Shown: positions 29,595 through 38,549, numbered from the stretch's first letter. The stretch: 64,000 nucleotides of DNA from an uncultured Prevotellaceae bacterium (GCA_900318865.1 ONMF01000021.1:1-64000); one strand, 5' to 3'. Notes: a model not told the origin generated them from the letters alone. Numbers and translations: made by a program.

Positions 29595-30776
29595 ATGGCT
29601 AAGAACGAGATAGTTAATCCGAACACTGATTTACAGGCATCATCAGTTGGCAGTCTGTATCAAGACGCTTGTCTTATCATCGACCAAGCTCAACAGGTAG
29701 CATACCGGGCCATCAATGAAACGCTGATCAAGCGTAACTGGTTGCTGGGGATGCGCATTCAGCATGAGGTACTGAAAGATCAACGTGCAGAATATGGCGA
29801 ACAGGTAGTAGGAAGGTTGGCAGATAATTTGACAGGAAAATATGGCAAAGGGTTTATAAAAAGGAACTTATGGTATTTTGTCGATTTCTATGTCAAGCAT
29901 CCCGACTTTTTCCAAGCAGTGAGTGGAAAATCTACAATTGTGAACGCACCGAGTTCACCATTGCCATCTTCAAGCGAAAAGATTGTGAACGCACCGAGTT
30001 CACAATCCGCATGGGAAGGTATTATGCGATCCCTGACTGCAAAATATCCTATTCGGCTCTCCTGGACTCATTATCGAATAATTCTGCAAGAGCTTACAGC
30101 CGAAGGACGTGCTTGGTATGAGAACGAAGCCGCCAAAGAAATGTGGAGCACTCGTACCCTGCAGCGCAATGTGTCATCACAATATTACCATCGACTGTTG
30201 CAGTCGCAAGACAAAGCCGTTGTGCATGACGAAATGGTTGAGTTGACAAAGCCGTTGCAAGACAGATTGGAGTACTTAAAGAATCCTGTGGTCGCTGAAT
30301 TTCTTGGATTCAAAAATAATACAAACTATTCTGAGAGCAGCCTTGAGCAAAGCATCATTGACCACATGATTCCGTTCCTCATGGAGCTGGGGAAAGGCTT
30401 TGCCTTTGTTGACCGGCAGAAGCATATCCACACCGAGAAGGAAGACTATTATATCGACCTGGTATTCTATAATTACCATCTGCGCTGTTTCGTCTTAATT
30501 GATCTGAAAACCACAAAGCTACGCTATCAGGATGTGGGACAAATGGATATGTACGTCAAGATGTATGACGAGCTGGCTCGCCCTGAAGGTCACAACCCGA
30601 CCATTGGCATGTTACTTTGCGCCGAGACAGATGAAGATGTTGCACACTATTCGGTCCTTAACAATAACGACCAACTGTTTGCCGCTAAGTACTTGACCTA
30701 TATGCCCACACAAGAGGAACTCCGCCGTGAGATAGAGCAACAGAAAGAGTTCTTCAGATTACAAAACGAGAAATAG
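29595..30776 (+). CDS. YhcG-like DUF1016 PD-(D/E)XK nuclease
   Basis: About 393 residues. N-terminal DUF1016 helical domain (QAQQVAYRAINETLIKRNWLLG) and a C-terminal nuclease domain with DYYIDLVFYNYHLR and FVLIDLKTTKL, consistent with the PD-(D/E)XK core. The start is set after the promoter at 29569. A 45-base insertion unit with two copies of IVNAPSS interrupts the linker (see 29937-30003). Its stop is one base before the hsdS ATG, so it heads the transcript for the plus-strand hsdS. YhcG-like nucleases often sit in type I RM loci. Confidence 0.85.
   Translation: MAKNEIVNPNTDLQASSVGSLYQDACLIIDQAQQVAYRAINETLIKRNWLLGMRIQHEVLKDQRAEYGEQVVGRLADNLTGKYGKGFIKRNLWYFVDFYVKHPDFFQAVSGKSTIVNAPSSPLPSSSEKIVNAPSSQSAWEGIMRSLTAKYPIRLSWTHYRIILQELTAEGRAWYENEAAKEMWSTRTLQRNVSSQYYHRLLQSQDKAVVHDEMVELTKPLQDRLEYLKNPVVAEFLGFKNNTNYSESSLEQSIIDHMIPFLMELGKGFAFVDRQKHIHTEKEDYYIDLVFYNYHLRCFVLIDLKTTKLRYQDVGQMDMYVKMYDELARPEGHNPTIGMLLCAETDEDVAHYSVLNNNDQLFAAKYLTYMPTQEELRREIEQQKEFFRLQNEK
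29937..30003 (+). repeat. 22-bp direct repeat inside the DUF1016 gene
   Basis: Identical 22-base units at 29937-29958 and 29982-30003, offset by 45 bases (15 codons, frame kept). Each holds the inverted element GTGAAC-N7-GTTCAC. They encode IVNAPSS twice. Slippage between them would remove or add 15 residues without a frameshift. Confidence 0.75.
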
Positions 30777-30777
30777 T

Positions 30778-31380
30778 ATGGGTTTGAAGCGATATAAGTT
30801 AGGCGACCTTCTAGAAGTTACACGTGGTCAAAGCCTTGCTGGTGAGTTTTATGCCGAAGAAGGCAAATACATTCGTCTTACATTAGGCAACTTTGATTAT
30901 GCCAATGGAGGCTTTAAACCAAACACCTCAAAGACAAACTTGTATTATACAGGACCCATTAAAGAACAGTTTATATTGGAAGAGGGTGACATCATTACAC
31001 CATTAACGGAACAAACACCTGGTTTGTTGGGTAGTACGGCTCGTATTCCTGTCTCTGGGACATATATTCAAAGTCAAGATGTTGCATTGGTTAGATGTAA
31101 GGACGGGATGCTTGATCCGGCATTTTGTTACTATCTGTTGCCGTCATCAAGTGTCAAGAAGCAGTTAGCTGCTGGAGCACAGCAAACTAAGATTCGACAT
31201 ACAAGCCCTGACAAAATTAAGGATGTCGTTGTTGACATCCCTGATATAAGTGAACAACGCCGAATAGGGCAGTTGCTAGATGCAATTACTCATAAAATCG
31301 AACTTAACCGTTCGATAAATCAGAATTTAGTTAGCCAAACAACTTTACGACTACTGGTTTGTTCAATTCGACTTCCCTAA
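30778..31380 (+). CDS. hsdS: HsdS N-terminal half (first target-recognition domain), cut by a frameshift
   Basis: 200 residues: target-recognition domain 1 (about 1-150) and a conserved helix (SEQRRIGQLLDAITHKIELN). The last ~17 residues (after NQNL) are out of frame. Compared with the inverted half cassette, 5 bases are missing just after AATTTAG at about 31330. Past this point the other frame reads on as AKQLYDYWFVQFDFPNKEG. Either this hsdS is inactivated, or the two halves act as half-size S proteins. The gene is coupled to the DUF1016 gene upstream. Confidence 0.85.
   Translation: MGLKRYKLGDLLEVTRGQSLAGEFYAEEGKYIRLTLGNFDYANGGFKPNTSKTNLYYTGPIKEQFILEEGDIITPLTEQTPGLLGSTARIPVSGTYIQSQDVALVRCKDGMLDPAFCYYLLPSSSVKKQLAAGAQQTKIRHTSPDKIKDVVVDIPDISEQRRIGQLLDAITHKIELNRSINQNLVSQTTLRLLVCSIRLP
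31309..31332 (+). repeat. hsdS recombination site copy B
   Basis: A 24-base unit (starts CGTTCGATAAATCAG, ends TTTAGTT), perfectly inverted relative to copy C at 32823-32846 and sharing 16 bases with copy A at 28478-28493. It lies at the border between the first and second HsdS halves. Confidence 0.85.
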
Positions 31381-31417
31381 CAAGGAAGGTAGGCCATATA
31401 AGTCAAACGGTGGCAAG

Positions 31418-32053
31418 ATGGTGTGGAATGAAAAGCTAAAGAGAGAGATACCTGATGGATGGGAGGCCGTTTCGGTTAATGATATATCTGATTCTTATAG
31501 AGGAGTATCATATGCAAAGGATGACCTTGTTGACGAACAACATGGTCTTTTGGTACTTCGTGGAAATAATATTCAGAACAGCCAACTTGTATTTGATAGT
31601 AATGTCGCATACATTCCTGAATCGTTTGTGTCAGATGAGCAAAAAATAAGAAAAGGACATATTATTATGACGATGTCAAGTGGAAGCAAAGAACATGTCG
31701 GAAAATGCGTGTTATTTCATCATGAACCAAATGAAACCTATGGTGCCTTTCTGACAAAATTCGTTCCCCATGCTTTTTGCTCTAATTTACTTTATAATGT
31801 ATTCAATTCTGATTACTTTAAGTCAATAATAAAGAGTACGGCTTCAGGAACAGGTATTAATAATCTTACAAATCAGACTTTTGACAATATATTTATAGCT
31901 ATGCCGCCCATGGAACTGTTACAAAAATACGATGCACTCCAGGATCAACTATTTGGAGAAGTAGGGAATCTGCAACAAAACACATGGAACCTTATTAAGC
32001 AGCGAGACGAACTCCTGCCCTTACTAATGAACAGTCAAGTAACTTTAGAATAA
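31418..32053 (+). CDS. hsdS: HsdS C-terminal half (second target-recognition domain)
   Basis: 211 residues from an ATG 38 bases past the first half's stop: target-recognition domain 2 (IPDGWEAVSVNDISD, about 10-165) and the C-terminal conserved helix (LIKQRDELLPLLMNSQV). The frame is open upstream through the linker to the frameshift at about 31330, so this was one gene with 30778-31380. It may still be made by reinitiation. Its TAA touches the ATG of the DUF2971 gene. The C-terminal helix DNA is also present, inverted, at about 27730-27800. Confidence 0.85.
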   Translation: MVWNEKLKREIPDGWEAVSVNDISDSYRGVSYAKDDLVDEQHGLLVLRGNNIQNSQLVFDSNVAYIPESFVSDEQKIRKGHIIMTMSSGSKEHVGKCVLFHHEPNETYGAFLTKFVPHAFCSNLLYNVFNSDYFKSIIKSTASGTGINNLTNQTFDNIFIAMPPMELLQKYDALQDQLFGEVGNLQQNTWNLIKQRDELLPLLMNSQVTLE

Positions 32054-32851
32054 ATGTCTCACATTCTATATAAATATTTGGATGTAGTTGGCGCAAAGTG
32101 CATGATTGGAAACCAGAATCTCCAATTCACCAATGCTTCACAACTGAATGACCCTTTCGATTGTCATCCTAAATTGATTGACTACTCGAATGTGCCTAGC
32201 TCTAAGTTACATGGATGGATTCCTGAGAAATGGTGGATAGATAAAGAAGAAACCGATGCTCTCAATCTGCGCAACAATACATGGCTCTGTAGTTTATCAA
32301 AAGTCAATGATTCATTGCTCATGTGGAGCCATTATTGCTATAATCATAAAGGTGTATGCATCGGACTTGATGTGGAAAAAGTTATGGAATCCGTTCCTCC
32401 TATGTTTGGTACGAAATTTCTCAAGCCACTTGTTTTAGATGTCCAATACCAGGATATTATTGAACGTCCAAACGCATATTATAGCGCTGTAGATATATTC
32501 AGCTATCAATGGAAAACAAAAGCAAAGGTGTGGGAGTATGAACAAGAAGTCAGATTGGTCATGTTAGACCCTTCTCCAGCGTATGCCGCTTTTACTGCAG
32601 CACAAGCCGACCATCCTAAGGATGAATGGGATTGGCGTGAGATACACCATTATATGCCACTGAAAGGCGAATGTTTTGAGTCAATCTATTTTGGTGTCAA
32701 CATAGGTGAGGCTGATAAAAACTGGATAATAGAACATATCGCAAAAGTGAACCCTCATATCCACCTTTATCAAATGCGTGTAGATGCCAATGCATTTAGG
32801 TTGCAACCTGAGGTTATCACGCAACTAAATTCTGATTTATCGAACGATTGA
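32054..32851 (+). CDS. DUF2971 domain protein
   Basis: 265 residues, cytoplasmic. Matches DUF2971: N-terminal LYKYLDV, FTNASQLNDPFDCHP, a central WLCSLSKVNDSLLMWSHY and HKGVCIGLD, and a later EVRLVM. The family is common in mobile and defence regions and its activity is unknown. The ATG directly follows the hsdS stop. Its 3' end contains repeat copy C, read antisense. It therefore sits inside the B-C invertible segment and would flip together with the second HsdS half. Confidence 0.85.
   Translation: MSHILYKYLDVVGAKCMIGNQNLQFTNASQLNDPFDCHPKLIDYSNVPSSKLHGWIPEKWWIDKEETDALNLRNNTWLCSLSKVNDSLLMWSHYCYNHKGVCIGLDVEKVMESVPPMFGTKFLKPLVLDVQYQDIIERPNAYYSAVDIFSYQWKTKAKVWEYEQEVRLVMLDPSPAYAAFTAAQADHPKDEWDWREIHHYMPLKGECFESIYFGVNIGEADKNWIIEHIAKVNPHIHLYQMRVDANAFRLQPEVITQLNSDLSND
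32823..32846 (-). repeat. hsdS recombination site copy C
   Basis: Perfect 24-base inverted match to copy B (31309-31332). On the minus strand it follows the conserved HsdS helix LEEQEAIGNLFSSIDRKIAL, and in that frame stops three codons later (NQNLVA then TGA). Confidence 0.85.
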
Positions 32852-33262
32852 GAGCTATCTTGCGGTCTATGGAAGAGAAAAGGTTACCTATAGCCTCTTG
32901 TTCCTCTAACGAGGGTAACAGTATATCTTACTTTCATCAGGTGTAATTAAGGCACAGTGATAGCCAAGAAGGACATTCTCAAAATCGTCTGCAATATAAG
33001 TTGGTATGCCGATGTCATCCCTGGTCTCACTATCCTTGGTAAAGGCAACCTGTCCTTTCCTGATGGTGAACTTCTCTATCTCTTTTGCATTGGCTGTAGC
33101 TTTCATGAAGTTATCAGCCATTTCTGTTGTAATCGCCCAGTTATGGTAAACGTCAGTGAAATTGCATAGTTTCACAGGCGTTTCGCAATCTTTGGTTTTC
33201 TTATCAACGCTGCTGATCTCAACTTTTGCAACGTCTGATAGCTTATATTTCTTGATCACCAT
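32823..33262 (-). pseudogene. hsdS: hsdS of the main RM operon, internally deleted
   Basis: Starts well (MVIKKYKLSDVAKVEISSVD) after the small membrane gene. It runs about 118 codons into target-recognition domain 1 and hits TAG at 32906. Past this a second frame carries the conserved helix that follows domain 1 (LLPSLEEQEAIGNLFSSIDR) up to repeat C. The part normally between these, roughly 50-60 residues, is missing, so a deletion with frame change has occurred. The second target domain is also absent. As read, this locus cannot make a full HsdS. Confidence 0.8.
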
Positions 33263-33266
33263 GCTC

Positions 33267-33680
33267 TTATTTTGCCACTTTAGTCAAATATGATAGCATC
33301 AAATTCAACTGCATCTCTATTTTATCGCGTTGTTTTTGCAAGTCGTTAAGATGCTGTTTTTGTTCTTCTTTTTCGGCCGAGTATTCAATGTCCTCTATCT
33401 TCGGACCTCTACCAAAGAATGGATCGACAGTTTCTAAGTCTTCCTTTACTGCTCCTATTTGCTCGTCTAATTGTGCTAGTTGCTGTTTATAGTGTTGCAT
33501 TGCCTCCACCATATTTGGGTTCTGCGCAGCTACAAATACATCTAGCAGGTTATGAATAGCCGTTACTTGTTTCTCCGCATCGCGTGACGAACGGTTTGCA
33601 ATAATCAAAGCTACAATTATCGCTATCACTCCTGCAATGGGGCTTAATAATGTTGCCCAAAACGAAATAGTCTCACTCAT
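33267..33680 (-). CDS. Small membrane protein with coiled coil inside the hsd operon
   Basis: 137 residues. One N-terminal membrane segment (about 7-27: LLSPIAGVIAIIVALII), then a charged region with strong heptad pattern (about 55-130). No enzyme motif. It lies between hsdM (2-base gap) and hsdS (4-base gap), so it is made with the RM enzyme. It might tether the complex or be an added effector. No known hsd gene of this kind is recognised. Confidence 0.8.
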   Translation of the reverse strand: MSETISFWATLLSPIAGVIAIIVALIIANRSSRDAEKQVTAIHNLLDVFVAAQNPNMVEAMQHYKQQLAQLDEQIGAVKEDLETVDPFFGRGPKIEDIEYSAEKEEQKQHLNDLQKQRDKIEMQLNLMLSYLTKVAK

Positions 33681-33682
33681 TA

Positions 33683-35332
33683 TTATGAATCTAATTTCAG
33701 TGAATTTAACTGTCTCATAATCTCTTCTTCCAACCTATGGCTTTTCTCAAACTGCTCTGTTAGTGTTTTCTTGTAGTTGGCAATTCGAGTATTAAACTCA
33801 TCCTCGGTTATATCGACATAATCGATCTTGATGTCGAAATACTGTCCGGCAGAAAGGCTGTAGTTCTTATCCTTGATTTCATCGTAGGTGACTGCTACGG
33901 AGAAGTCATCGATAGGCTCTTTGTTCAGGAATGTGTTCACAATCTTATCCACTTCTTCATCAAGCAGACGGCGTTTTTGGTTATTACCTTCCTTGTATTC
34001 TTCACCCAGCTTGCTGGCATCAATGAGAATAACCTTGTCTGATTTTGCTGACTTGTCGAAGAAGATCACCGAAACGTTGGTGCCGGTAGTGGCGAACACA
34101 TTGCTGGGCATCGATACGCAGCCATACACCCAATGCTCATCGACAATGCGTTGCAGGATGCGCTTCTCCACACCGCTTTTTGCAGTGATGAAGCCTGTAG
34201 GGATGACCACTGCTGCCCTGCCAGTCGGCTTCAGTGAGTTCAACACATGCTGCAGGAAGCATGTGTAAATAGCCATCTTGGGCTTGTTGGGATCAACCTT
34301 GGTCACCGCATTGGGTACTCCAGCCCAAAAACGGATGGAGTCCGAAGCCAACGTGTCACGATACTCAGGGAAGTCGAGTTTGAAAGGGGGATTGGAGACG
34401 ATAAAGTCAAATTTCTTTAACACGCCGTTACTCTCTTTGTGTGACGGTTCGGTAAGCGTATTGCCTTGTACCACATTGGGTAACGATGCAGACAGATTGT
34501 TCAGAATGAGATTCAGGCGCAACATTTCACTTGATTTTTCCGAAATGTCCTGACTATAGATGGAACAACGGTCTTCGCCCACTTGGTGCGCCAATGCCAT
34601 CAGCAGGGTGCCTGTGCCTGCAGACGGGTCGTAGCAGGTAATTCCTCGCAGATCATTGCTCTTTCCCACCAGCAGACGTGCCATCACCTGAGCAATGGCA
34701 CGAGGTGTATAGTACTCGGCATACTTGCCGCCACCGGCATTGTTGAAGCCTTTCAGCAGATGCTCGAAGATACGAGAAAAGAAATCGTATTTCTCGGCGA
34801 AAACCTCCTCAAAGTTGAAAGAAGCCACATTGCGCATCAGCGATTTGGCGAACTCGTCCCGTTTTTGCGTGTCTGTTACGTAGGTAGTGACAGGACTAAA
34901 GATATTCACCTTGCTCTTGCCGGATGTAGTGACCGAGAAGGTGTCAGCATTCACATTGGCGATGTCAATGAGCGTGGCATCAAGCATCGTAGAGAAATCG
35001 CCCTTCGTCGCAGAATTGTACAGATGCGACAATGTGTGTTCTGGCTTCAGACGCGGAACGGAGGCGGGTAAGTAACTGAACAGGTCTTCCACTTCATCGT
35101 CAGAGAAGGAATCATATTCTGCATCCCATTTCTCGGCTTGAGAGAGGCGCGGCCCATATACCTGGTCTCGTTTTGCTTCATAGCCGAACTTGTCATTGAA
35201 AAACTTATAAAGGAACATCTCTGTGACGATCTTATATTCACTGCCAGTTCCTGCCAGACCAAATGCACCGGTTGTACTCTTCAATGAGTCAATCAGGGCG
35301 ATAGTCGCTTCTGTTATATTGATATTACTCAT
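33683..35332 (-). CDS. hsdM: Type I DNA methyltransferase subunit HsdM
   Basis: 549 residues. SAM-binding motif DPSAGTGTLL at 235-244 and catalytic motif NPPF at 314-317, as in N6-adenine methylases. An N-terminal helical HsdM domain (about 8-190) precedes them and a coiled C-terminal tail (about 495-549) follows. It works with HsdS to methylate the target and with HsdR to restrict. The gene is intact, 25 bases after the hsdR stop in the same operon. Confidence 0.95.
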   Translation of the reverse strand: MSNINITEATIALIDSLKSTTGAFGLAGTGSEYKIVTEMFLYKFFNDKFGYEAKRDQVYGPRLSQAEKWDAEYDSFSDDEVEDLFSYLPASVPRLKPEHTLSHLYNSATKGDFSTMLDATLIDIANVNADTFSVTTSGKSKVNIFSPVTTYVTDTQKRDEFAKSLMRNVASFNFEEVFAEKYDFFSRIFEHLLKGFNNAGGGKYAEYYTPRAIAQVMARLLVGKSNDLRGITCYDPSAGTGTLLMALAHQVGEDRCSIYSQDISEKSSEMLRLNLILNNLSASLPNVVQGNTLTEPSHKESNGVLKKFDFIVSNPPFKLDFPEYRDTLASDSIRFWAGVPNAVTKVDPNKPKMAIYTCFLQHVLNSLKPTGRAAVVIPTGFITAKSGVEKRILQRIVDEHWVYGCVSMPSNVFATTGTNVSVIFFDKSAKSDKVILIDASKLGEEYKEGNNQKRRLLDEEVDKIVNTFLNKEPIDDFSVAVTYDEIKDKNYSLSAGQYFDIKIDYVDITEDEFNTRIANYKKTLTEQFEKSHRLEEEIMRQLNSLKLDS

Positions 35333-35357
35333 GTTACTTGTATTAATCGTATGCTTA

Positions 35358-38300
35358 TTAGGCGTAATGATATTGTCCGAGGTATTCGGATGTAATCAAG
35401 TTGTTAATGTACTTACGATCTTGCAGGTCTGCCTTGATGTCCATGCCTATCAGTTCCTTACCAATGATAGCAAGGATGTCCCGTTTGAAGGCCTCCTCAT
35501 TGTTCAATATATTGATATTGAGGAACAACATTTGGTCAATCTCCGACTTCATGCGTGCCAGGTTCTCAGCTATCTCATATTCATGCTGAGAGATAATCGG
35601 TTTTTCTCGATGCTGATTGGCTTCTTCCAATCTTTTATGGATGCGGACAAAACGCTCATCACCTTTATATTTCTTCTTCAGGATGTTGTTGCGACGATTG
35701 ATTTCACGAATCTTTTTCATCACTTCCTCCATATAGGCGATGCTCTCTTTGGCTTCGCTGGTACTTTGAGGAACAAAGCCTTTTTTGCGGAAGTACTCGC
35801 GGAACTCGTCGGCCAACACGACATATCGCTCTTCCTTCTGGTCGAAGTTAGCCTCAAACTCAGCTTGCACGCGCTCACAGCGTTCTTTGATATCATTGAC
35901 AATGATGCGCAGTTCTTCGGGGATACCCTTTTTGAACTCAAACTCCAGCTCCGACAGAGCCACATTGATAATACCTGAGACATCAGCCTTGTGTTCAGTG
36001 TTTTCAAGGAGATTGATACGCTCGATACGATGCGTTACCTCGGTAATCAATGTCGGGATGGCACCAAGCGGCAGTTTCTTCAGTTTCTCTTTGGTTTCGT
36101 CGTCACCGAAAGAACGCACCTGGTTAATCATCGCCTTGGCTTCGGCAAGTGTGTTGCGCAGTTCATAGAGACTGTCCTTATTCTCTATTTCGTCTATTTC
36201 CTTGCGGAACTCTTCCAGATTGTCAGTCGTAAAATTGAAAAGCAGGCTCTTGACGTGCTGGATTGTCGCCATCACCTCATCCATATCGACCTGTACGACT
36301 TTGCCGATGGGCTGTTCTTCAGGTGTTTCTTCATCTGAAGTACGGTTCAATTCACGCAGGTACCTATCATTGGTGGCTTCAAAGTTTTCTTTGATGTCCA
36401 CAAAGTCCACTACATAGCCATATCTGAAGTCCTTATACGGACGGTTCACACGGGTCAAGGCCTGCAAGAGATCATGGCCGTCGAGTGAACGACCAAGGTA
36501 TAGTTTCTTCAGTCGAGGCGCGTCAAAACCAGTAAGAAGCATCTTGTTCACAATCAAGACATCAACTTCCATCAGTTTCTTGAAGCCGTCGATATACTCC
36601 TTCCGCTCCATCTTATCGCCTTCGTCGTGTAGGATGAGAGAAGCCGTCAGCGGCTTGTAGCCGTATGGCGTGAGCATGGGTTCAGCAGCCATCAACATCT
36701 GTTCTTCCTGGTGCAAAGTTGCCTTTTCCGCTTGATGGAATCGTTCTTGCCACAGTCGATAGAGCTCACGGGCTTGCGGATTGGTCTTGCAAACAATCAT
36801 GGCACCGACAGTATCGTCTGCCTGCTCGGTACGGAAGCGTCGGAAATCGGTAATGATGTAATCCAGCAGCGCATTGAGATAGCTTTCGTGCTCAATGATT
36901 TTGTTGCGGTCAATGTCGCTCTTCTTGACTTCCACGCCACCAGCCAATTGATCCAAGATGCTCTCGATTTTCTCTTTGTAGATAGTCTCTATGGGTTCAC
37001 GCATCAATTTCCGGGTATAACCGTCTGCAATGGACTTGTCATAGTAGTAAGTGTGGATGTACTTACCAAACACGCGCCATGATTCCCGTTCTTCTTTCAG
37101 GAGTGGTGTTCCTGTCAGTGCTATCTTTACAGCGTCTTTGTCGGCTTCCAGCAAGTTGGCAAGGAAACTGCCTTGTGGATTATAGCCACGGTGGGCTTCG
37201 TCAATGAAGAAGATACGCTGCAAGTGGGTATTGTAGTTGCCGTCTATCTTGACTTGCTTCTTGTCCTCCTTGAACTTCTGGATGTTGACAACCATGATTT
37301 CAAGTTTGCCATCGCTATTCTGGGTAATAGCCGTGTTGCTGATGTCATTCATCAGTTCGTCACGGCTTTTGGCATTGCGGACAACAAGGCCTCTGGCGGC
37401 AAATTCATCCGTAGCCTGTTCCATCAGATCAATGCGGTCAACGATGAAATAGAATTTCGCAATGGTGTTCTTCTTAGCAAAGTAATCCGTGAGGCTTTTT
37501 ACCGAGTAGAAAGCAAGGGCCGTCTTTCCGCTACCCTGGGTATGCCAGATGATACCGCTTTTTATGCCCTTGTCAAGCGTCTTGCGTATGGCCAGTGAAG
37601 CAAATAGCTGCTGATAACGCATGATATGCTTTTGCAGCTCTGTTCCCTGAGTTCCATCTTCCAGATCGATCTTCTTCTCGACGTATGCGATACCGTAACG
37701 GAGCAGGTAGAGAAATCGCTCCTTACCAAGCATGGAAGTGAGGATTCGATTGGTGGGAGTGTCAACTCGCTTGTTGGTGTGATACTCCTCCAGATTCTTG
37801 ATGACAACGCAGTTGCGGTGCTTCAGCACAATGTTCTCCGTCTCTTCGGGCAAGTCAATATATGGGTAGTCACTGACAAAGTGCTTGTCTTCCTCACGGA
37901 ACACATTGAAGAAAGCCTTTTCCTTTGCTGTACAGCAGTAGAATGCTCCTTGGATTGGCACTCGGTTATCGTTGTCGTATTCCTGATTGTTGGAGAAAAT
38001 CATCAACTGGGTGAGGTTGAAGAAACGCCGGAAGCAACTCCTACTCATGCGCTTGTTGATGCGCTCTCGCTCGGCAAGAATGCCTTCATGGTTATTGGGT
38101 TTCTTGACCTCAATAAAAGCCAGCGGAAGACCATTTACAAAACAGGTGATGTCTGGGCGGAAGTTGTCGTCTGTCTCTTTGTTCTCGCATGGAAGTTCTG
38201 TCGTGACATGCCATACGTTGTTATCAGGATTCTCAAAGTCAATAAGCTTGATGCCGTTGTTTGCAGACAGTAGCTGATAAAATTCCCTTCCGAGGTCATC

Positions 38301-38516
38301 ATTGTTTGCAATACTGACAATCTTGGAGAACAGTAAGGAAACCTCTTCGCTTGATATACCAGGATTCAGTCTTTTGACGGAATCCATGAAAACATCGACC
38401 AATATGTTAGTCCGAGTATCAAGGACATCTATATTATCAAGATAGGTATACCCCAGCTTGCATAAATGGAGTGCCGCCGGTACTTGTACCCTTGTATTTT
38501 CATTGAAACTTCCCAT
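35358..38516 (-). CDS. hsdR: Type I restriction enzyme subunit HsdR
   Basis: 1052 residues. Nuclease core with Asp122 and E136-V-K138 (RPDITCFVNG...FIEVKKP), helicase motif I TQGSGKT at 326-332, and DEAH box at 439-442 (FFIDEAHRGYN). It translocates and cuts DNA with HsdM/HsdS. The frame is intact. It begins 33 bases after the GIY-YIG gene, so the operon likely runs XRE, GIY-YIG, hsdR, hsdM, membrane protein, hsdS from the promoter at 39636. Confidence 0.95.
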   Translation of the reverse strand: MGSFNENTRVQVPAALHLCKLGYTYLDNIDVLDTRTNILVDVFMDSVKRLNPGISSEEVSLLFSKIVSIANNDDLGREFYQLLSANNGIKLIDFENPDNNVWHVTTELPCENKETDDNFRPDITCFVNGLPLAFIEVKKPNNHEGILAERERINKRMSRSCFRRFFNLTQLMIFSNNQEYDNDNRVPIQGAFYCCTAKEKAFFNVFREEDKHFVSDYPYIDLPEETENIVLKHRNCVVIKNLEEYHTNKRVDTPTNRILTSMLGKERFLYLLRYGIAYVEKKIDLEDGTQGTELQKHIMRYQQLFASLAIRKTLDKGIKSGIIWHTQGSGKTALAFYSVKSLTDYFAKKNTIAKFYFIVDRIDLMEQATDEFAARGLVVRNAKSRDELMNDISNTAITQNSDGKLEIMVVNIQKFKEDKKQVKIDGNYNTHLQRIFFIDEAHRGYNPQGSFLANLLEADKDAVKIALTGTPLLKEERESWRVFGKYIHTYYYDKSIADGYTRKLMREPIETIYKEKIESILDQLAGGVEVKKSDIDRNKIIEHESYLNALLDYIITDFRRFRTEQADDTVGAMIVCKTNPQARELYRLWQERFHQAEKATLHQEEQMLMAAEPMLTPYGYKPLTASLILHDEGDKMERKEYIDGFKKLMEVDVLIVNKMLLTGFDAPRLKKLYLGRSLDGHDLLQALTRVNRPYKDFRYGYVVDFVDIKENFEATNDRYLRELNRTSDEETPEEQPIGKVVQVDMDEVMATIQHVKSLLFNFTTDNLEEFRKEIDEIENKDSLYELRNTLAEAKAMINQVRSFGDDETKEKLKKLPLGAIPTLITEVTHRIERINLLENTEHKADVSGIINVALSELEFEFKKGIPEELRIIVNDIKERCERVQAEFEANFDQKEERYVVLADEFREYFRKKGFVPQSTSEAKESIAYMEEVMKKIREINRRNNILKKKYKGDERFVRIHKRLEEANQHREKPIISQHEYEIAENLARMKSEIDQMLFLNINILNNEEAFKRDILAIIGKELIGMDIKADLQDRKYINNLITSEYLGQYHYA

Positions 38517-38549
38517 ATAAACTATGATATTATCAATTTAGGTCGATTA

